Source of the DNA: an uncultured Parabacteroides sp.
Lineage (GTDB): Bacteria; Bacteroidota; Bacteroidia; Bacteroidales; Tannerellaceae
DNA: 38,428 nt
Assembly: GCA_900552465.1 (NCBI GenBank)
Contig: URZO01000033.1
Span: forward strand, 1 to 38,428
Direction: 5' to 3'
The position numbers and the translations under genes were made by a program. Position 1 is the first letter of the stretch. The number at the start of each line of letters is the position of its first letter. This document shows positions 1 through 7,593 of this stretch, piece by piece. Below the pieces are notes generated by a model that searched no databases, was not told the DNA's origin, and saw nothing but the letters and a program-made list of their open reading frames with translations.

Positions 1-26
1 TACGAGGTCTGTCTATTTCAAAACTG
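1..26. repeat. right end of a dispersed repeat, cut by the window edge
   Basis: The first 26 bases are identical to 30995-31020, where they form the right flank of a hairpin-rich element. The rest of this copy would lie before the window. The identity stops at base 27. Confidence 0.75.
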
Positions 27-135
27 CAAAATTCCGAACTTTCCGCAAACAGGTAACCATACAATAATTCACATTCTGTTTTTGTACTCGATGTGGGGCC
101 ACAAAAGAACTCGGGAAACTGTTGTCTGTTCTTTC

Positions 136-166
136 TTTGTGCTTACCCGAAAAAGTTGTACATTTG
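136..166 (+). promoter_or_regulatory. Bacteroidetes-type promoter of hpt
   Basis: TTTG at 136-139 and TACATTTG at 159-166 are separated by 19 bases, matching the Bacteroidetes consensus TTTG-N19-TAnnTTTG. Transcription should start near 173. This places the upstream in-frame start at 82 outside the message and supports the ATG at 190. Confidence 0.75.
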
Positions 167-189
167 TCCCCTCGAAAATCAGACGGAAT

Positions 190-729
190 ATGGACAAGAT
201 CCGATTAAAAGACAAAGAATTTGAACTCTTTATCCCGGAAGCGGAGATAAAAGAAGCGATTGCAAAGGTGGCGGAGCGCATCCGGGCCGATGTGAAAGGC
301 ACGAATCCGTTGTTTGTGGGAATCCTGAACGGGGCCTTTATGTTTACCGCCGAACTGATGCGGCAGTTGGACGAACCGTACGAGATTACTTTTGCCCGCT
401 ATTCTTCCTATAAGGGAACCAGTACGACCGGTGTTGTCCGTGAGATCATGCCTGTGCAGGCCGATGTAAAGGGAAGGACTTTGATTCTGATAGAGGATAT
501 TATCGATACCGGTTTCACCATGCAATACGTGATGGACAAGCTCCGTAAGGACGGCGCTGCCGATGTGAAGCTGGCAACGATGCTGTTTAAGCCCGATTCG
601 TTGAAGTGTGATTTGAAACCCGATTATGTCGGTATCCGGATTCCGGGCGATTTCATTGTCGGCTACGGACTGGATTATGACGAGATGGGACGGGGATATC
701 GGAACATCTATAAGATAGTTGAGAGTTGA
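190..729 (+). CDS. hpt: hypoxanthine phosphoribosyltransferase
   Basis: This 179-residue cytoplasmic enzyme of purine salvage transfers the ribose phosphate of PRPP to hypoxanthine or guanine. The PRPP-binding motif of type I phosphoribosyltransferases is visible around residues 98-110 (LILIEDIIDTGFT), with the acidic pair E102-D103 followed by D106-T107-G108. An active-site loop region with YSSYKGTSTTG lies near residues 71-81. An in-frame start at 82 would add 36 residues of no family character. The ATG at 190 gives the usual family length and sits just after a good promoter. It is followed by adk across a 102-base repeat-bearing spacer, so the two purine-nucleotide genes may be cotranscribed. 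Confidence 0.93.
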   Translation: MDKIRLKDKEFELFIPEAEIKEAIAKVAERIRADVKGTNPLFVGILNGAFMFTAELMRQLDEPYEITFARYSSYKGTSTTGVVREIMPVQADVKGRTLILIEDIIDTGFTMQYVMDKLRKDGAADVKLATMLFKPDSLKCDLKPDYVGIRIPGDFIVGYGLDYDEMGRGYRNIYKIVES

Positions 730-815
730 AAATTGAGGATTGAAAATTATTAGATTAATGTATAATGGGTGGCAATAAGGGAGTGATTACAATTATTCAT
801 TCTTAATTGTCAATT
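719..815. repeat. AT-rich inverted repeat between hpt and adk
   Basis: The left arm begins in the last codons of hpt with TTGAAAATTGAGGATTGAAA-type units. The right arm near 793-818 holds the reverse pattern (TTCTTAATTGTCAATTA). The same family recurs at 11002-11088, 34625-34703 and 37365-37396. No gene is visible in the spacer. Confidence 0.6.
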
Positions 816-831
816 AAAAAGCAAACTTTTT

Positions 832-1401
832 ATGTTGAACATTGTTATTTTTGGTGCTCCCGGTTCAGGAAAGGGAACACAGAGCGAATTGATTATTGCT
901 GAATATGGCGTAGACCATATCTCTACGGGTGATGTTTTGCGTTCTGAAATGAAGAACGAAACTGAACTGGGCAAGATTGCTAAGGATTACATCGAAAAAG
1001 GGCAGTTGGTTCCGGATGAACTGATCGTCGACATGCTGGCAAAAGTTCTGGACAGCAAAGAGAACTCCAAAGGTGTTATCTTCGACGGTTTCCCCCGTAC
1101 GATCCCGCAGGCAAAGGCACTGAAAGAAATGTTGAACAAGCGCGGTACGGACGTATCGGTAATGTTGAACCTGCAGGTTGAAGAAGAAGAACTGATCAAA
1201 CGCTTGCTCGAACGCGGTAAAGTATCGGGACGTTCAGACGACAACCTGGAAACAATCAAGTCAAGACTGGATGTTTATCACAAACAGACTGCTCCTCTGG
1301 CTGACTACTATATCGGTGAAGGCAAACATGTTGCCATCAAAGGTATGGGTACCGTCGAAGAAATCTTCGGCCGTATCAAAGAAGCAGTAAATAATTTGTA
1401 A
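832..1401 (+). CDS. adk: adenylate kinase
   Basis: This 189-residue enzyme interconverts ATP plus AMP with two ADP in the cytoplasm. The P-loop GAPGSGKGT spans residues 8-16, the AMP-binding region STGDVLR follows near residue 31, and FDGFPRT near residues 84-90 is the conserved family motif. The lid segment (ERGKVSGRSDD) lacks zinc-binding cysteines and is short, so this is the short-lid form. The start ATG follows an A-rich leader. It lies between hpt and obg on the same strand, in what looks like a housekeeping operon interrupted by repeat-bearing spacers. Confidence 0.96.
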   Translation: MLNIVIFGAPGSGKGTQSELIIAEYGVDHISTGDVLRSEMKNETELGKIAKDYIEKGQLVPDELIVDMLAKVLDSKENSKGVIFDGFPRTIPQAKALKEMLNKRGTDVSVMLNLQVEEEELIKRLLERGKVSGRSDDNLETIKSRLDVYHKQTAPLADYYIGEGKHVAIKGMGTVEEIFGRIKEAVNNL

Positions 1402-1408
1402 ATTGATC

Positions 1409-1466
1409 AATGTGCCAATATGCCAATTTAAGTATCATTATTGGCACATTGGCATATTCGCACATT
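1409..1466. repeat. 18-bp inverted repeat between adk and obg
   Basis: Bases 1409-1426 are the reverse complement of 1449-1466 with one mismatch, leaving a 22-base loop. The arms are built from TTGGCACATT/TTGGCATATT-like words. There is no T-tract directly after the hairpin, so it is not a clear intrinsic terminator. Confidence 0.65.
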
Positions 1467-1481
1467 AAATAATTATTTTTT

Positions 1482-2642
1482 ATGGCTGAATCAAACTTTG
1501 TAGATTATGTAAAGATCTATTGCCGTTCAGGTAAGGGCGGTAGAGGGTCTTCTCACTTTCGCCGCGAGAAATACATTCCGAAAGGAGGTCCCGACGGAGG
1601 CGATGGAGGGCGAGGAGGCCATGTGTATCTTCGTGGAAACCGGAACTACTGGACGCTCCTGCACCTGAAATACGAACGCCATATTATGGCGACGAACGGT
1701 GAAGGGGGCGGTGCCAAGCGCAGTTTCGGGAAAGATGGCGAAGACCGTGTGATCGAAGTTCCTTGCGGAACCGTTGTGTATGATGCCGATACGGGCGAGT
1801 TTATCTGTGACGTGACCGAAGACGGACAGCAGGTCATGCTGTTGAAAGGCGGTCGCGGCGGTTTGGGTAACTGGAACTTTAAGACTTCGACCAATCAGGC
1901 TCCCCGTTATTCGCAGCCCGGTGAGCCGGCACAGGAACGGATGGTGATCATGCAATTGAAGTTGTTGGCCGATGTCGGTCTGGTCGGTTTCCCGAACGCC
2001 GGCAAGTCTACGTTGCTGTCTGTGGTTTCGGCTGCTAAACCGAAAATCGCCAATTATCCGTTTACGACGCTGGAACCGAACCTCGGTATCGTGAGCTATC
2101 GCGACAACCGTTCGTTCGTGATGGCCGATATTCCCGGTATTATCGAAGGGGCCAGCGAAGGTAAAGGATTGGGATTGCGCTTCCTCCGCCATATCGAACG
2201 TAACTCGCTGCTCCTGTTCATGGTGCCGGCCGATGCGGACGATATCAAGAAAGAATACGAAATCCTGTTAGGCGAGTTGGTCAAATATAACCCTGATTTG
2301 CAGGATAAGAGCCGTGTGCTGGCAATCACGAAAAGCGATATGCTGGACGAAGAGCTGATCGAGGCTTTGTCGGAAGATTTGCCGGAAGGCGTTCCGCATG
2401 TCTTTATTTCTTCGGTTGCCGGAATGGGAATTGTCGAGTTGAAGGACCTTCTGTGGAAGGAACTGAACAAGGAAACTTTCCATGAAGTGGAGCGTATCGT
2501 GCACAAGAATATCGATGTCAGTTCGCTTGCGCTGGATGATGACGATTTCATTATTCCTCTTGAAGAGGATGATCCGGACGACGATGAGGAATATGAAGAA
2601 TACGAAGATTGGGACGACGAAGATGAAGATACTTCAAAATGA
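1482..2642 (+). CDS. obg: Obg/CgtA GTPase
   Basis: This 386-residue essential GTPase binds the large ribosomal subunit and links ribosome maturation to growth and stress. The glycine-rich Obg fold fills residues 1-160 (GPDGGDGGRGGHV, GGRGGLGN). The GTPase domain shows G1 GFPNAGKST at 169-177, the switch I region near NYPFTTLEP, G3 DIPG at 216-219 and G4 TKSD at 283-286. After residue 330 the protein ends in a strongly acidic tail rich in D and E, instead of an OCT domain of the Bacillus type. The stop codon overlaps the start of pgeF by 20 bases, suggesting translational coupling. Confidence 0.96.
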   Translation: MAESNFVDYVKIYCRSGKGGRGSSHFRREKYIPKGGPDGGDGGRGGHVYLRGNRNYWTLLHLKYERHIMATNGEGGGAKRSFGKDGEDRVIEVPCGTVVYDADTGEFICDVTEDGQQVMLLKGGRGGLGNWNFKTSTNQAPRYSQPGEPAQERMVIMQLKLLADVGLVGFPNAGKSTLLSVVSAAKPKIANYPFTTLEPNLGIVSYRDNRSFVMADIPGIIEGASEGKGLGLRFLRHIERNSLLLFMVPADADDIKKEYEILLGELVKYNPDLQDKSRVLAITKSDMLDEELIEALSEDLPEGVPHVFISSVAGMGIVELKDLLWKELNKETFHEVERIVHKNIDVSSLALDDDDFIIPLEEDDPDDDEEYEEYEDWDDEDEDTSK

Positions 2643-3444
2643 TAAAGTAAAGATGTTGCAATTTCCCGGGTTAAGCGGGGATTGCAACATCTCTCATTTT
2701 ATAACCACCCGCCGGGGCGGTGTGAGCGAAGGGGCGTATGCCTCTTTTAATCCCGGTGAATATAGCGGAGACGATCCGGAAGCCGTCCGGATGAACCGGA
2801 AGTTTCTTTCGGATGCAATCGGAATCCCTCCCGAAAGGATTTTTGCCCCTTTCCAGGTGCATGGTGCGGAGGTCCGCTCGATTGAACCTTTCTTTCTCTC
2901 CCTTCCTCCGGATGAACAGCGGATTTATCTGGATGGCGTGGATGCGCTGGCCACCAATGTGCCGGATGTTTGTGTCGCGGTTTCGACTGCCGATTGCGTT
3001 CCCGTATTGCTTTATGCTCCCGATGTAAAAGCCATAGCGGCTGTCCATGCCGGTTGGCGGGGAACAGTGCAGCAGATTGTGGTTAAAACCGTTAGCTTTC
3101 TTATGAAGGAATATGATGCCGATCCTGTGTTGATGAAAGCCGGAATCGCGCCTTCTATCGGTCAGGATGCCTTTGAAGTAGGTGAGGAGGTAGTAGAAGC
3201 GTTCCGGCAGGCCGGTTTCGATCTCTCGCGTATCGTAAAACGGAATGCCTCGACCGGTAAAGCCCATATCGACCTCTGGGAAGCCAACCGTTTGCAGCTA
3301 TCGGACTGCGGACTTGCCGCCGCAAATATCGAAGTCGCCGGAATCTGCACCTACACGCACCACGACGAATTCTTCTCCGCCCGTCGCCTGGGTATCAAAA
3401 GCGGACGTATCCTTTCCGGGATTATGCTCAGAAACAATTTATGA
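2623..3444 (+). CDS. pgeF: PgeF/YfiH-type peptidoglycan-editing (laccase-domain) protein
   Basis: This is a member of the multicopper-oxidase-related DUF152 family. In E. coli it removes wrongly incorporated serine from UDP-MurNAc precursors, and relatives are annotated as purine nucleoside phosphorylase or polyphenol oxidase. The metal-site residues are H80 (FQVHG), C125 (TADCVPV) and H142 (VHAGWRG), and the C-terminal CTYTHHDEFFSARR motif is present. I chose ATG 2623 (273 residues) because its first 18 residues resemble the family start. ATG 2653 (263 residues) is possible. An in-frame start at 2482 inside obg is an artefact. Cotranscription with obg is likely from the 20-base overlap. Confidence 0.88.
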   Translation: MKILQNDKVKMLQFPGLSGDCNISHFITTRRGGVSEGAYASFNPGEYSGDDPEAVRMNRKFLSDAIGIPPERIFAPFQVHGAEVRSIEPFFLSLPPDEQRIYLDGVDALATNVPDVCVAVSTADCVPVLLYAPDVKAIAAVHAGWRGTVQQIVVKTVSFLMKEYDADPVLMKAGIAPSIGQDAFEVGEEVVEAFRQAGFDLSRIVKRNASTGKAHIDLWEANRLQLSDCGLAAANIEVAGICTYTHHDEFFSARRLGIKSGRILSGIMLRNNL

Positions 3445-3462
3445 CTCATAAATCTTAAAATC

Positions 3463-4155
3463 ATGATACAAGTTTCAATATCAGAAGAAGTTTCCAACGC
3501 CTGTCCGGACTTGCAAGTCCTGGTGATAGCCTGTCAGGTCAGGAATACGGAGCCGGATGAACGACTTTGGCAGGAGATCGAGGCAGAAGAAGCGGCTGTC
3601 CGGGCAACGGTCAAACTGGAACAAATCAATAAGTGGCTTCCTATTCAGGCTACGCGCCAGGCCTATAAGCGGTTGGGAAAAGATCCGAACCGTTACCGTC
3701 CTTCTGCGGAAGCCTTGCGCAGGCGTATTCTTCGCGAGTTGCCCCTTTATAAGGTCGATACATTGGTCGATTTGATCAATCTTGTTTCTATCCGCAGCGG
3801 ATATTCCATAGGAGGTTTTGATGCAGACAAGATCGAAGGCGGCAAACTGGTGTTGGGAGTCGGCAGGGAAGGCGAACTCTATCATGGTATCGGTCGTGGC
3901 GAACTGAATATCGCCGGCTTGCCCGTCTATCGCGACGCTATTGGCGGCATCGGGACACCGACCAGCGATGAGGAACGGACCAAAATCGGGTTAGACACCA
4001 CAAGCCTGTTAATGATTCTGAATGGTTACTCCGGGTTGGACGGTTTGATCGATGCCGGTAAGTATGCGGCAGGTCTATTAAGCAAATATGTTTCAGCTAC
4101 AAACATTGAAATGGAACTTGTTTCGGCCGGTAAACGGACGGAAATAGTGCTATAA
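3463..4155 (+). CDS. B3/B4 tRNA-binding-domain protein
   Basis: This 230-residue protein resembles the B3/B4 domain of the phenylalanyl-tRNA synthetase beta subunit, a fold used in editing mischarged tRNA. The family pattern is seen in KRLGKDPNRYRPSAEAL (about residues 70-86), LPLYKVDTLVDLINLVSI and the glycine-rich GFDADKIEGGKLVLGVGREGE. No catalytic synthetase domain is present, so it is a free-standing version. Its substrate is unknown, and trans-editing or tRNA quality control is an inference. It starts 18 bases after pgeF and probably belongs to the obg-pgeF operon. Confidence 0.8.
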   Translation: MIQVSISEEVSNACPDLQVLVIACQVRNTEPDERLWQEIEAEEAAVRATVKLEQINKWLPIQATRQAYKRLGKDPNRYRPSAEALRRRILRELPLYKVDTLVDLINLVSIRSGYSIGGFDADKIEGGKLVLGVGREGELYHGIGRGELNIAGLPVYRDAIGGIGTPTSDEERTKIGLDTTSLLMILNGYSGLDGLIDAGKYAAGLLSKYVSATNIEMELVSAGKRTEIVL

Positions 4156-4232
4156 TAGTACTGTAAGTGTGTTAAATATGCTTGCAAAGTATAAAAAGCG
4201 CCTGTTTTTATGCTAAAAAACATCTATTTCCT

Positions 4233-4262
4233 TTTGTTTTAATGGATTAATCTATAAATTTG
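4233..4262 (+). promoter_or_regulatory. promoter of the small winged-helix gene
   Basis: TTTG at 4233-4236 and TAAATTTG at 4255-4262 are separated by 18 bases. This gives a leader of about 27 bases before the ATG at 4297. Confidence 0.7.
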
Positions 4263-4296
4263 CCCCCGTTAACGAATTAACAAAACAAAAAGAAAC

Positions 4297-4497
4297 ATGA
4301 TCGAATTGATTGGAACAAACGCCGGCCTTGTTTGGACAGCACTGAACGAAGGCGGTAAAATGAGTGTTAAGGCAGTAAAGAAAGCAACTAAGATTAAAGC
4401 AGAAAAAGATATGTATGCTGCTTTTGGTTGGTTGGCAAAAGAAGGCAAGTTAGCTTTCGAAGAAGTTGAAGGTGAATTGTATGTTGCGTTGGTATAA
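4297..4497 (+). CDS. small winged helix-turn-helix protein (DUF2582-like)
   Basis: This 66-residue protein matches the short winged-helix family common in Bacteroidetes. It consists almost only of the fold: a helix around residues 1-15, the recognition region NEGGKMSVKAVKKATKI near 18-34, and a beta wing ending in EGELYVAL. No ligand or partner domain is present. The family is presumed to bind nucleic acid, but its target is not known. It has its own promoter and terminator and so forms a monocistronic unit, which with its small size suggests an abundant housekeeping protein. Confidence 0.75.
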   Translation: MIELIGTNAGLVWTALNEGGKMSVKAVKKATKIKAEKDMYAAFGWLAKEGKLAFEEVEGELYVALV

Positions 4498-4524
4498 TAG
4501 AGCGTAACTGAAACTATTAGAAGG

Positions 4525-4560
4525 AGGGCTGTTCGGATTTTGGTTTGGACGGCCTTTTGT
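4525..4560 (+). terminator. intrinsic terminator after the winged-helix gene
   Basis: GGCTGTTC (4527-4534) pairs with GGACGGCC (4547-4554), using two G-U pairs, across a 12-base loop. TTTT follows directly. Confidence 0.7.
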
Positions 4561-4598
4561 GTCTCTGGACGTTTTCTGTCAAAAAAACAAACTGATTG

Positions 4599-4629
4599 TT
4601 GTTTTATTCAAATCTAAAGTTTACTTTTG
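4599..4629 (+). promoter_or_regulatory. promoter of the ZapB-like/zapA genes
   Basis: TTG at 4599-4601 and TACTTTTG at 4622-4629 are separated by 20 bases. The expected start of transcription lies about 10 bases before the ATG at 4648. This rules out the in-frame TTG start at 4627. Confidence 0.65.
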
Positions 4630-4647
4630 TGTAGAATTTGGTGTGAA

Positions 4648-4941
4648 ATGACCGAAGATCATAAAAGATTGTTGGCTGTATTTGAAGTGAGAGTTCGCGA
4701 TTTGATGGAGCTTTGCGACAAGCAAAAGCAGAGGATCAGCGAGCTCGAAGGTTTTTTGGTTCAGAAAGAGGAAGATCTTCAGCAGGCGATAAAGACAATC
4801 GGAGAGTTGAATGCCAAATGTGATAACATGCTGACGGCGCGGGTTGTTTCCGTAAACGAAGGGGAAATGAAAAGCGCGAGGATGCGGTTGTCGAAGTTAG
4901 TGCGGGAAGTAGACAAGTGCATTGCACTATTAAACGAATAG
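4648..4941 (+). CDS. small coiled-coil protein, ZapB-like
   Basis: This 97-residue protein is nearly all helical. Heptad-like charged residues run from about 5 to 65 (KQKQRISELEGFLVQKEEDL), followed by a basic C-terminal stretch. There is no signal peptide or membrane segment. It sits 5 bases before zapA and shares its promoter. Coiled-coil partners of ZapA at the division ring (ZapB type) often have this size and shape, so a division-ring role is inferred from context and not from a specific motif. Confidence 0.62.
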   Translation: MTEDHKRLLAVFEVRVRDLMELCDKQKQRISELEGFLVQKEEDLQQAIKTIGELNAKCDNMLTARVVSVNEGEMKSARMRLSKLVREVDKCIALLNE

Positions 4942-4946
4942 AGGCG

Positions 4947-5237
4947 ATGGACGATAAATTTCTTATACATGTAGAGATAGCCGGTAAAAGTTATGGTATC
5001 AGAATCGATCGGAGTGAGGAGCGGGAAGCCCGTAAGGCTGTCAAGCAAATCAAGGCGAAGATGGACCAGTACCGGAAGAAATATTCCGAAGTGGATGTAA
5101 AAGATTTGTTAGCCATGGTGGCCTTTCAACTGTCGGTAGAGAACGTGAAGTTGGAGGAGAAGAATGACACAAGTCCCTTTACTGAAAGGATACAGGAACT
5201 GACCGATGAACTGGAAAGTTACCTGAAGGATAAATAG
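4947..5237 (+). CDS. zapA: cell division protein ZapA
   Basis: This 96-residue protein has the ZapA pattern: an N-terminal beta region (KFLIHVEIAGKSYGIRI), then the helix starting REARKAVKQIKAKMDQYRKKY with DVKDLLAMVAFQLSV, then a C-terminal coiled coil. ZapA binds and bundles FtsZ filaments at midcell. The ATG at 4947 is preferred over an in-frame start at 4917 inside the previous gene, because the family begins with a short residue run before the first strand. It follows the ZapB-like gene by 5 bases and is closed by a strong terminator. Confidence 0.88.
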   Translation: MDDKFLIHVEIAGKSYGIRIDRSEEREARKAVKQIKAKMDQYRKKYSEVDVKDLLAMVAFQLSVENVKLEEKNDTSPFTERIQELTDELESYLKDK

Positions 5238-5264
5238 TTGTAAGAATTAAGAAGATGCGTTTCC

Positions 5265-5309
5265 GCACTGCTTTGCATGGTATATCCATGTGAGGGTAGT
5301 GCTTTTTTT
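5265..5309 (+). terminator. strong intrinsic terminator between zapA and rny
   Basis: A long interrupted stem pairs GCACTGCTTT (5265-5274) with AGGGTAGTGC (5293-5302), using several G-U pairs. A CATGG/CCATG stem forms on top (5276-5280 with 5286-5290), and seven T follow at 5303-5309. The spacer is only 109 bases, so rny must have a promoter after this point or depend on readthrough. Confidence 0.85.
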
Positions 5310-5346
5310 GTATATAATATATTACTGAATTTAAACTATAAGTAAA

Positions 5347-6882
5347 ATGGGAATGAGCATAATCATAGCACTGGTAACCTTCATCGTTGGAGGTTTGCTT
5401 GTGTGGTTCGTGATGAGAGTCCTGATGAAGTCGAGGTATGACGCCGTCATACGCGAAGCCGAGAAGGAGTCGGAAGTAATGAAGCAGAAGAAGCTCCTCG
5501 AAGTAAAGGAGAAGTTTCTTCATTTGAAAGCGGATCTGGAAAAACAGGTTTCCGCACGTAATTCAAAAATCCAGTCTGTAGAGGCTAAGTTGAAACAGCG
5601 CGAATTGAGCCTGAACCAGCGTCAGGAAGACCTGCAACGCAAAAACAGCGAAATGGATGCCGTCAAGGAAAACCTGGCTGCCCAATTGGAACTGGTTGAT
5701 AAAAAGAAACAGGATCTTGAGAAACTGCACCAGCGTGAAATCGAACATCTGGAAACCCTTTCCGGACTTTCTGCCGAAGAAGCAAAAGAACGTTTGATCG
5801 AATCATTGAAAGACGAGGCCAAGTCCGAAGCTACTTCCTTCATTAACGAGATTATGGAAGAAGCTAAGATGACAGCCAACAAGGAAGCGAAAAAGATCGT
5901 TATCCAGTCTATCCAGCGCGTAGCTACCGAAACGGCGATCGAGAACTCGATTACCGTATTCCATATCGAATCCGATGAAATCAAAGGCCGCATCATCGGC
6001 CGTGAAGGGCGTAACATCCGGGCGTTGGAAGCAGCTACCGGTATTGAAATCGTGGTAGACGATACGCCTGAAGCAATCGTGTTGTCCGGCTTCGATCCGG
6101 TTCGCCGCGAGATTGCCCGCCTAGCTCTGCACCAATTGGTACAGGACGGACGTATCCATCCGGCCCGCATCGAAGAAGTCGTGACCAAGGTAAGAAAGCA
6201 GGTGGAAGACGAAGTGGTGGAAACCGGTAAACGTACGGTGATCGACCTTGGTGTCCATGGCCTGCATCCCGAACTGATCCGTATGATCGGTAAGATGAAA
6301 TACCGTTCTTCTTACGGACAGAACCTGTTGCAGCATGCACGCGAAACAGCTAACCTTTGTGCCGTAATGGCATCCGAACTGGGCCTGAACCCGAAGAAAG
6401 CAAAACGTGCCGGATTGTTGCACGATATAGGCAAGGTGCCTGATGATGAACCGGAATTGCCGCACGCAATCTTAGGTATGAAGCTCTGTGAGAAATATAA
6501 AGAAAAACCGGATATCTGCAATGCCGTAGGCGCTCACCACGACGAAGTGGAAATGCAGACGTTGTTGGCTCCGATCGTACAGGTTTGTGATGCCATCTCA
6601 GGAGCCCGTCCGGGTGCCCGTCGTGAGATCGTGGAGGCTTATATTAAGCGTCTGAATGATCTGGAGCAACTGGCGCTCTCTTATCCAGGCGTCGTAAAGA
6701 CATACGCTATCCAGGCCGGTCGTGAACTCCGCGTGATCGTAGGGGCTGACAAGATCGATGATAAGGATACCGAAAATCTGTCAAACGAAATTGCAAAGAA
6801 GATTCAAGATGAAATGACTTATCCGGGACAGGTTAAGATCACGGTTATCCGTGAAACCCGTGCGGTAAGTTACGCGAAATAG
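5347..6882 (+). CDS. rny: ribonuclease Y
   Basis: This 511-residue membrane-anchored endoribonuclease starts mRNA decay. Residues 3-24 form the N-terminal membrane anchor, followed by a long coiled coil to about residue 190. A KH RNA-binding domain covers about 205-265 with GRIIGREG at 214-221. The HD metal-dependent nuclease domain has H330, H359 and D360 (LLHDIGK), and HHDE follows. Length and order of domains are standard. The start ATG follows an A-rich leader. It stands alone between a strong terminator upstream and another downstream. Confidence 0.96.
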   Translation: MGMSIIIALVTFIVGGLLVWFVMRVLMKSRYDAVIREAEKESEVMKQKKLLEVKEKFLHLKADLEKQVSARNSKIQSVEAKLKQRELSLNQRQEDLQRKNSEMDAVKENLAAQLELVDKKKQDLEKLHQREIEHLETLSGLSAEEAKERLIESLKDEAKSEATSFINEIMEEAKMTANKEAKKIVIQSIQRVATETAIENSITVFHIESDEIKGRIIGREGRNIRALEAATGIEIVVDDTPEAIVLSGFDPVRREIARLALHQLVQDGRIHPARIEEVVTKVRKQVEDEVVETGKRTVIDLGVHGLHPELIRMIGKMKYRSSYGQNLLQHARETANLCAVMASELGLNPKKAKRAGLLHDIGKVPDDEPELPHAILGMKLCEKYKEKPDICNAVGAHHDEVEMQTLLAPIVQVCDAISGARPGARREIVEAYIKRLNDLEQLALSYPGVVKTYAIQAGRELRVIVGADKIDDKDTENLSNEIAKKIQDEMTYPGQVKITVIRETRAVSYAK

Positions 6883-6914
6883 TTTTTTTTTCATAAAGAT
6901 TTATTGAATTGTGT

Positions 6915-6950
6915 AGGGGCTGGTCTGTGAAAGATCGGCCCTCTTTTTTT
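6915..6950 (+). terminator. intrinsic terminator of rny
   Basis: GGGCTGGTCT (6917-6926) pairs with AGATCGGCCC (6932-6941) over ten pairs, with two G-U pairs and a 5-base loop. A C plus seven T (6943-6950) follow. Confidence 0.85.
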
Positions 6951-7056
6951 GTACTCCTGCCGGTAATCTCTTCTCAACGCAGCAACTAATCCCAATCCCC
7001 CTATCTACTAATTCATACCTAAGGATGAACTGAGTCACGGTAAAGCATGGACTGTA

Positions 7057-7148
7057 AATACCCTCTACACTGTATATGGAATACCATGTAGATCGTATAG
7101 TCAATTGGATGTACACCGTATTATAAATACCCTCTACATGGTATTTAT
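7057..7148. repeat. four-unit 23-bp tandem array
   Basis: Units begin at 7057, 7080, 7103 and 7126. Each starts AATACC or a near variant, has TCTACA/TGTAGA/TGTACA in the middle and GTAT near positions 16-19. Two of the units are close copies at the start (AATACCCTCTACA). The period is exactly 23 bases in all four. Confidence 0.7.
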
Positions 7149-7282
7149 ACCGGAAGCCAGCTTGCGGAATAGTCCTTCGTTATCTATGAGTTAGTGGATA
7201 GGGAGGTTTGGATTAGTTATTGGGAGGTTGTGATGGTTTAGCGGTTTGTTTCGTATTTGTGATATAGTGTCGGGAGTCTCTG

Positions 7283-7372
7283 TTTCCCCTCTCGAGAGGG
7301 GATAAGGGGTGTGTTATCTTTCTGTCTATCAAAGGCAATTCACACACCCCCTGCCCCCTCTCAAGAGGGGAA
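7283..7372. repeat. inverted repeat pair with internal palindromes
   Basis: The left arm 7283-7315 contains CCCCTCTCGAGAGGGG and then AGGGGTGTG. The right arm 7341-7372 is its near reverse complement, with CACACACCCCCT and CCCCTCTCAAGAGGGG. Each arm can fold by itself or pair with the other. Confidence 0.75.
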
Positions 7373-7463
7373 GGAGTTACTATCGGTCGATATAAACACA
7401 CTGCTAAATCATCATTTGTTCTTATGTCCAAATCTCACCGCTAAATCATCTTTTATGAATGAA

Positions 7464-7507
7464 AATGCCAAGTCAGTGCCGGGTTAATGCCGAGTTAGTG
7501 CCGGGTT
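7464..7507. repeat. four-unit 11-bp tandem array
   Basis: Four 11-base units begin at 7464, 7475, 7486 and 7497, alternating AATGCC(A/G)AGT(C/T) and AGTGCCGGGTT. All share the core RTGCC. Confidence 0.6.
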
Positions 7508-7530
7508 GTTTGTCGAAAAAGCCTTATGAA

Positions 7531-7571
7531 AAAGAAAAAAGCTGCCTCCGGTTCGCCCGGAAGCAGCTTTT
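7531..7571 (-). terminator. intrinsic terminator at the end of locus A
   Basis: AAAAGCTGC (7537-7545) pairs with GCAGCTTTT (7563-7571), and TCCGG pairs with CCGGA around the loop. On the minus strand the stem is followed by a T-rich tract (TTTTTTCTTTTTC). It lies about 22 bases after the GH2 stop codon. Confidence 0.88.
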
Positions 7572-7593
7572 AGTATGGTTTAGCAAAGTTACT

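Larger units (their letters stand above)
6951..7530. other. gene-free spacer with several repeats
   Basis: I see no credible gene between the rny terminator and the locus A terminator. The open frames here are low-complexity products of the repeats. The spacer holds a 23-bp four-unit array, an inverted pair with CCCCTCTCGAGAGGGG-like palindromes, and an 11-bp four-unit array. Confidence 0.7.

Noticed and set aside
82..189. N-terminal extension of hpt
   Set aside because: A good promoter with its -7 box at 159-166 lies inside it, and the 36 extra residues are unlike the family.
5238..5346. 6S RNA or another small RNA gene after zapA
   Set aside because: The spacer is only 109 bases, and its structured part is fully explained by one terminator hairpin with seven T. 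A 6S RNA of usual length would not fit.
6901..7116. Minus-strand open frame of 71 codons after rny
   Set aside because: It covers the rny terminator and part of the 23-bp array and has no family character.
7213..7431. Minus-strand open frame of 72 codons in the spacer
   Set aside because: It crosses the inverted palindromes at 7283-7372, and its product repeats SPLERG. It lacks a promoter and ribosome-binding context and looks like a product of the repeat.
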